Source: Kribbella soli
GTDB lineage: Bacteria > Actinomycetota > Actinomycetes > Propionibacteriales > Kribbellaceae
Direction of reading: 5' to 3'
Length of the DNA: 64,000 bases
Assembly (NCBI RefSeq): GCF_004331345.1
Contig: NZ_SJJZ01000006.1
Location: 186,001 to 250,000 of the forward strand
Positions 60,727 to 64,000 of the stretch are shown here, one piece after another; position 1 is the first letter of the stretch; each line of letters starts with the position of its first letter. Both the position numbers and the translations under genes were made by a program. The notes under the pieces were generated by a model. That model had not been told where the DNA came from. It saw only the letters and a list, made by a program, of their open reading frames with translations, and made no database searches.

Positions 60727-61866
60727 TCAGAGGTGGACGGTGCCGGTGGTGCCGTTGATGGTGATGGGGGTGTTGGTGGGGATCTGGGTTGTGGCTTGGG
60801 GCACGGCTAGTACGGCGGGGATTTTGTGTTCTCGGGCGACTATGGCGGCGTGGGAGAGGGGGCCGCCTTGCTCGGTGATCACGCCGGCGGCTATGGAGAG
60901 GAGCGGGGTCCAGGCGGGGTCGGTGTGCGGGCAGATGAGGATGTCGCCGGGGTGGACCTGGGGGAAGTCGGCTGGACCGCGGACGACTCTGGCGGGGCCG
61001 GTTGCGGTGCCGTGGCTGCCTGGGATGCCGGTCAGCAGTCGCCGGTTCGCGCGCTCGCCAGTGAGGGGCGCGCGGGCGGCGAGGGGTGGTTGGGTTGTTA
61101 TGGGGCGGGACTGTAGGAGCCACGGGGTATTGGTGGATAGGGACCATTCGATGTCTTGGGGGCCGCCCAGGAGCGTGGTGACTGTTTGGGCTAGCGCTGC
61201 TAGTTGTACGGCGGTTGCGTCGGAGAGGGCCGGCGTACGGCGTTGATCGGTGGGGACTTCGCGGACGGTCAGGGCTGAGCCCTGGCGGTCGAGGGACGTG
61301 AGCTTGTCGCCGATCGCGCGGGTGACTGTCCCGGCTGCGGTGACCTGGTAGCAGTCGGGGGTTACGCGCCCCTCGACGACGCTCGGGCCCAGGCCCCACG
61401 AGGCCTCGATCAGCGTGGGGCCGTTCGGGTTGGTGAACATCACGCCGGAGACGTCGGCGTCCAGGTGACGCTGGATGATCACCGCCATCGCCGGTGCCTC
61501 GGATCCGTTGCGGTACGCCGTTGCGCGCGCAGACCACACCGACGCCCAGCACGCCCGCACGGCGTCAACAACCGCCGCAATCCCTTGTACGCCGAGGAAG
61601 CTGTCGTGCTGACCCGCTGCCGATGCGAGCGCGGTGTCCTCGTTCGCGGCCGACGACCGCACGGCGACCGGCGGATCACCCACGCTCGCGAGCCACCGCG
61701 AGAGCTCATCGACGAGCCCGTCCGGCAGCCCATCGCCGGCCTGCTGAGCACCGAACGGGATGACGACGCCTTCGGGGACCGGTAGGTCGTTGCGGAGAAG
61801 GGTTGCGAGGGTGGCTGCTTTGGCGCCGCACCGGTCGGTGGTCGCGTCCGCGAGGGGCACCAGCAT
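60727..61866 (-). CDS. Short PEP-utilising enzyme (ATP-grasp plus mobile His domain)
   Basis: 379 residues. The N-terminal PPDK/PEP-synthase-type ATP-binding domain has GAKAATLATLL, VPEGVVIPFG, VAVRSSAANEDTALAS and FTNPNGPTLIEASWGLG. The C-terminal swivelling domain has the phospho-histidine His339 in EQGGPLSHAAIVARE. It is under half the length of PPDK or rifampin phosphotransferase (RPH), lacking the substrate-binding barrel between or after these domains, so the acceptor must be held by another protein or be small. It is divergent from the two regulator genes at 61939-62921, which probably control it. Confidence 0.82.
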   Translation of the reverse strand: MLVPLADATTDRCGAKAATLATLLRNDLPVPEGVVIPFGAQQAGDGLPDGLVDELSRWLASVGDPPVAVRSSAANEDTALASAAGQHDSFLGVQGIAAVVDAVRACWASVWSARATAYRNGSEAPAMAVIIQRHLDADVSGVMFTNPNGPTLIEASWGLGPSVVEGRVTPDCYQVTAAGTVTRAIGDKLTSLDRQGSALTVREVPTDQRRTPALSDATAVQLAALAQTVTTLLGGPQDIEWSLSTNTPWLLQSRPITTQPPLAARAPLTGERANRRLLTGIPGSHGTATGPARVVRGPADFPQVHPGDILICPHTDPAWTPLLSIAAGVITEQGGPLSHAAIVAREHKIPAVLAVPQATTQIPTNTPITINGTTGTVHL

Positions 61867-61875
61867 CCAAGGCTC

Positions 61876-61926
61876 CTATCAACGAAACGTTGACAACAGA
61901 ATATTGACAACGTTCTATTGATGATC
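61876..61926. promoter_or_regulatory. AT-rich divergent promoter with three 14-bp direct repeats
   Basis: GTTGACAACAGAAT (61889), ATTGACAACGTTCT (61903) and ATTGATGATCCACT (61917) form a head-to-tail series of period 14, overlapped by the palindrome TCAACG-AAA-CGTTGA (61879-61893). TTGACA occurs twice and could serve as -35. It separates the PEP-enzyme gene from its likely regulators. Confidence 0.55.
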
Positions 61927-61938
61927 CACTGTAGGCGG

Positions 61939-62322
61939 ATGCGACGCAAGCAGGACGCCGCGGCGACCGCGGACCAGGAACAGGCCGAACGCCAGCGCGA
62001 GGCTCGGGAACAACTGCTCGACCTAGGCGCGAAGGATCTACCGGCGCGACCGTGGCGCCCGGCGCCGATCCCGTTGTCTGCGGTGGATTTCACGCAGTTC
62101 GCGGCCTGGCGGGCAGCTGATCTGAGCGACGACGATCTGCTAGCGGCGCTGGCGTTGGTGCCGGCCGCCCGGGCGGAGGTCGACGAGGTCGAGGCCGGAC
62201 TGCTGTTCATGGCCAGGAGCGCAGGGCTGACCTGGGCGGAGATGGCCGACGCGATGGGGTTCAGCTCGCCGCAGGCCTGTCAGCAGCGGTTCAACCGGCT
62301 GGTCGCACGGCAGGACTCATGA
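61939..62322 (+). CDS. Putative DNA-binding regulator paired with the PEP-enzyme
   Basis: 127 residues if the ATG at 61939 is used; the ATG at 61921 (133 residues) is possible and would make the mRNA nearly leaderless. The C-terminal SAGLTWAEMADAMGFSSPQACQQRFNRL is a sigma-region-4-like HTH. The N-terminal part is charged and helical (TADQEQAERQREAREQLLDLG). The stop overlaps the next start (ATGA). Such proteins are seen beside PEP-utilising enzymes in Streptomyces-like genomes, from memory. Confidence 0.7.
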   Translation: MRRKQDAAATADQEQAERQREAREQLLDLGAKDLPARPWRPAPIPLSAVDFTQFAAWRAADLSDDDLLAALALVPAARAEVDEVEAGLLFMARSAGLTWAEMADAMGFSSPQACQQRFNRLVARQDS

Positions 62323-62921
62323 TGCACCTCGTACTGCACGCGGTCCGACTACTGGGTTTCGCGGACACGCAGGCGATCGCGCGACGTTTCGAGCTGCAGG
62401 GCGTCGAGGACACCTTGAAGGATGCCGAGGCGCGCGGCTGGGCGACGTACAGCAGTTTCGCGGGTACGTCAGGCTGGTCGCTCACCGAAGCAGGCCGCAC
62501 GGAGAACGAGCGCCTACTCAAGGCTGAGCTGACCGACGTCGACGCCGTACGCGAGGTGTACGCCGAGTTCTTGCCGCTGAACGGCATGCTGCAGCAGGCC
62601 TGCACCGACTGGCAGCTGCGGCCGACGCCGACCGACCCCCTCGCCGCGAACGACCACACCGACCCCGAATGGGACACCGGGGTGTTGCACGAGCTCAAGG
62701 TGATCGACGGGGCGCTCGGGAGCATCGCCCGACGGTTGACGGAGGTGTTGCCGCGGTTCGGCGGATATGACCGGCGATTCTCTCAAGCGCTCGCACGCGC
62801 CACAGCAGGCGAGACCGCCTGGGTCGACCGCAGCGACGTCGACTCCTGCCACCGCGTCTGGTTCGAACTCCACGAGGATCTACTAGCCACCCTCAACCTG
62901 CACCGCTGCGACTCGATGTGA
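62319..62921 (+). CDS. Winged-helix regulator-like protein, partner of 61939-62322
   Basis: 200 residues; two ATG codons at 62319 and 62322, the first coupled to the previous stop. The N-terminal 65 residues look like a winged helix (LLGFADTQAIARRFELQGVEDTLKDAEARGW...WSLTEAGRTE). The C-terminal helical part, with WQLRPTPTDPLAANDHTD and the ALGSIARRLTEVLPRFGGYDRRF region, could bind a ligand. Same two-gene arrangement as its neighbour suggests both act at the AT-rich operator upstream. Confidence 0.7.
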   Translation: MMHLVLHAVRLLGFADTQAIARRFELQGVEDTLKDAEARGWATYSSFAGTSGWSLTEAGRTENERLLKAELTDVDAVREVYAEFLPLNGMLQQACTDWQLRPTPTDPLAANDHTDPEWDTGVLHELKVIDGALGSIARRLTEVLPRFGGYDRRFSQALARATAGETAWVDRSDVDSCHRVWFELHEDLLATLNLHRCDSM

Positions 62922-63230
62922 TGCACGGCTGGCGCGCTGGTGTGCAAGCTCGACAGGTAGAGCACCAGCGAGACACCGTACGCACGACCACAATCACGCT
63001 CAGGTGCACTACCCGGCCAACCGACACCTCCTGTCCAAAATGCACACCACGCCGGTCACTACCCCGAACACATCAACCACCGCCGCCGCCTGTATGCACC
63101 GGTGGAGAGTTTTCCGCACATTGGTGGAGTGTTTCTGGCGCAATCCGAGCAAAACTCTCCACCGACGACCGTGCCCATCACCATCCAGTCGCCGGGACAG
63201 CCGGGGACTTCGCGGGCGTGGCGACGAGGT
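62922..63230. other. 309-bp intergenic region with a three-copy 13-bp repeat
   Basis: No convincing gene. The repeat at 63101-63163 is described separately; the rest has lower GC and CA-rich sequence (63000-63090). Confidence 0.5.
63101..63163. repeat. Three 13-bp repeats: two direct, one inverted
   Basis: GGTGGAGAGTTTT (63101-63113), GGTGGAGTGTTTC (63123-63135) and the exact complement AAAACTCTCCACC (63151-63163). The outer pair can form a 13-bp stem; the middle copy is 22 bp from the first. Regulatory array or remnant of a mobile sequence; unassigned. Confidence 0.5.
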
Positions 63231-63821
63231 CTAGTTGCCGATGGCATCCAAGTACGCTGCGCCACGGGGCGAGAGGCGGTAGCCGACCTCGAGACTGTAG
63301 GTCAGGCCAAGGTTCTTGAGCTTGCGTACGTCGAGTTTGAACGGCGCCGTCTCGCGCCCGACAGCGGCCGCGAGGTCCGCGGCCCGGGTCGCGGGCGTGG
63401 TCTGGATCAGCCGGAGCGTCTCGGCCGTCCAGGGGCCGTGGTGGCTGAGCTCGTCGAACTGGGACAGCCGCGCTCGCAGGTCGTCCAAGTCCTCCGGCGT
63501 CAAGGATGTCTGGGAGGCAAGCTCATCCCGAGGATCCGGGCCCTCGACCAGGTGGAAGCGGATCAGGAACGTCGGCAACGTGTCATCGCCTCGCAGCCGG
63601 CGCCGTACGTCCTTCGCGTTCTGGCGGTCGGCGAGTGCCACGTCCGGGTCGCCGTCCGCGATCAGCTCCGGGTTCACCTGGCGGATGCTGTCGATCTCGA
63701 TCCGGCCCGCGTTCGTCCGGTAGATCCGCCCCTCGACCACGCGCGGCTCGGCCCACCGCCGGTACGCCACGGTGATCTGGCCGCTCTCGACGCCGTCCTT
63801 GTCCGATCCAGCGAACAACAT
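63231..63821 (-). CDS. ASCH-domain protein
   Basis: 196 residues, ATG two bases after the rdgB stop (GGGGAG ribosome site in the end of rdgB). The N-terminal ASCH-type beta-barrel has YRRWAEPRVVEGRIYRTNAGRIEIDSI (landmark WA-x-PRV and the following basic loop), and a helical C-terminal region contains a winged-helix-like stretch near residues 135-190. ASCH domains bind RNA or hydrolyse modified nucleosides. The coupling to rdgB fits a role in nucleotide or RNA housekeeping. Confidence 0.8.
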   Translation of the reverse strand: MLFAGSDKDGVESGQITVAYRRWAEPRVVEGRIYRTNAGRIEIDSIRQVNPELIADGDPDVALADRQNAKDVRRRLRGDDTLPTFLIRFHLVEGPDPRDELASQTSLTPEDLDDLRARLSQFDELSHHGPWTAETLRLIQTTPATRAADLAAAVGRETAPFKLDVRKLKNLGLTYSLEVGYRLSPRGAAYLDAIGN

Positions 63822-63823
63822 CT

Positions 63824-64000
63824 CTAGCTCCCCAACGCCTTCGCCACGATCGGGGCCAGTTCGCGCAGGGCCTTGCCGCGGTGGCTGATCGCGTCTTTCT
63901 CTTCGATCGACAGTTCCGCTGTGGTGCGGTCGTACCCGTCGGCCTGGAACAGTACGTCGTACCCGAAGCCGCCGGTCCCGCGCAACGAGCGGATCACCGA
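63824..64000 (-). CDS. rdgB: XTP/dITP diphosphatase, C-terminal part (5' end beyond window)
   Basis: Only the last 58 codons are visible. GTGGFGYDVLFQADGYDRT and AELSIEEKDAISHRGKAL are the conserved end of the RdgB/HAM1 family (FGYDP-x-F and SHRG-x-A). The enzyme removes non-canonical purine nucleotides (ITP, XTP) from the pool. Transcription runs into the ASCH gene. Confidence 0.92.
   Translation of the reverse strand, partial: SVIRSLRGTGGFGYDVLFQADGYDRTTAELSIEEKDAISHRGKALRELAPIVAKALGS

Noticed and set aside
61867-61938. Rifampin-associated element upstream of the PEP-utilising enzyme
   Set aside because: The region carries TTGA repeats rather than the GC-rich inverted repeat I associate with that element, and the enzyme lacks the rifampin-binding domain.

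Overview
The window is GC-rich throughout, with GTG starts, ATGA/GTGA start-stop overlaps, Tat and lipoprotein exports and XRE-DUF5753/DUF397 regulators. This points to a filamentous or soil actinobacterium, most likely in the Nocardioidaceae/Kribbellaceae neighbourhood; the genus is my inference and is not shown by the sequence. I see no transposase, integrase, phage or CRISPR genes. It reads as ordinary chromosome with mixed metabolic and regulatory islands. Both ends cut genes: a geranylgeranyl-reductase-like flavoprotein on the left and an RdgB-type pyrophosphatase on the right.

Layout. 1-4.5 kb: flavoprotein, secreted TAP-like hydrolase, membrane protein, NTF2-like protein and a SigB/SigF-type sigma factor. 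4.7-9.1 kb: two neighbouring XRE-DUF5753 regulator loci, each with tiny companion genes. The loci share a paralogous small-protein family; one has a DUF397 gene and the other a 30-residue membrane microprotein. A perfect 12-bp palindrome occurs twice here. 9.1-14.6 kb: DUF2461 protein, quinone-reductase-like enzyme, epoxide hydrolase, DUF1905, GNAT and a zinc-sensor ArsR/CDF exporter operon. 14.6-21 kb: a DUF664 gene remnant, a NarL-type two-component system with a membrane partner, an ABC-F protein with a short upstream ORF, and an OmpR-type two-component system divergent from a complete peptide ABC transporter (21.2-27 kb).

27-33.4 kb: PanE-like reductase, thioredoxin-reductase-like flavoprotein, Idi, TyrRS behind a leader-peptide/terminator region, an APH-like protein, an NmrA-like protein and an isochorismatase-like protein. 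33.4-40.7 kb: a large exported DUF2961 (GH172-type) protein with a LacI-type palindrome in its promoter, 6-phosphogluconate dehydrogenase, and an MFS exporter divergent from its likely TetR repressor. 41-50.7 kb: hydrolases, a PIG-L/ALO/PLP-aldolase run, an M15 peptidase with a lipoprotein, and DapC.

50.8-57.5 kb: SolA-like oxidase, stand-alone GroES-like protein with DUF3618, GDH-like dehydrogenase, and a CP-ATP-grasp/alpha-E/transglutaminase operon, then Bcp. 57.6-64 kb: a CRP-type site far upstream of an SBP-VWA membrane protein, tRNA-Leu(UAG), two small envelope proteins, a short PEP-utilising enzyme divergent from two paired regulators across an AT-rich repeat-bearing promoter, an ASCH protein and RdgB.

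The most system-like parts are the twin XRE/small-protein loci, the tyrS leader, the PEP-enzyme/regulator trio, and the several operators whose regulator is either adjacent (OmpR box, TetR site) or absent (LacI-type site, 28016-28040 palindrome). Starts, leaderless promoters and operators are inferences from sequence only.
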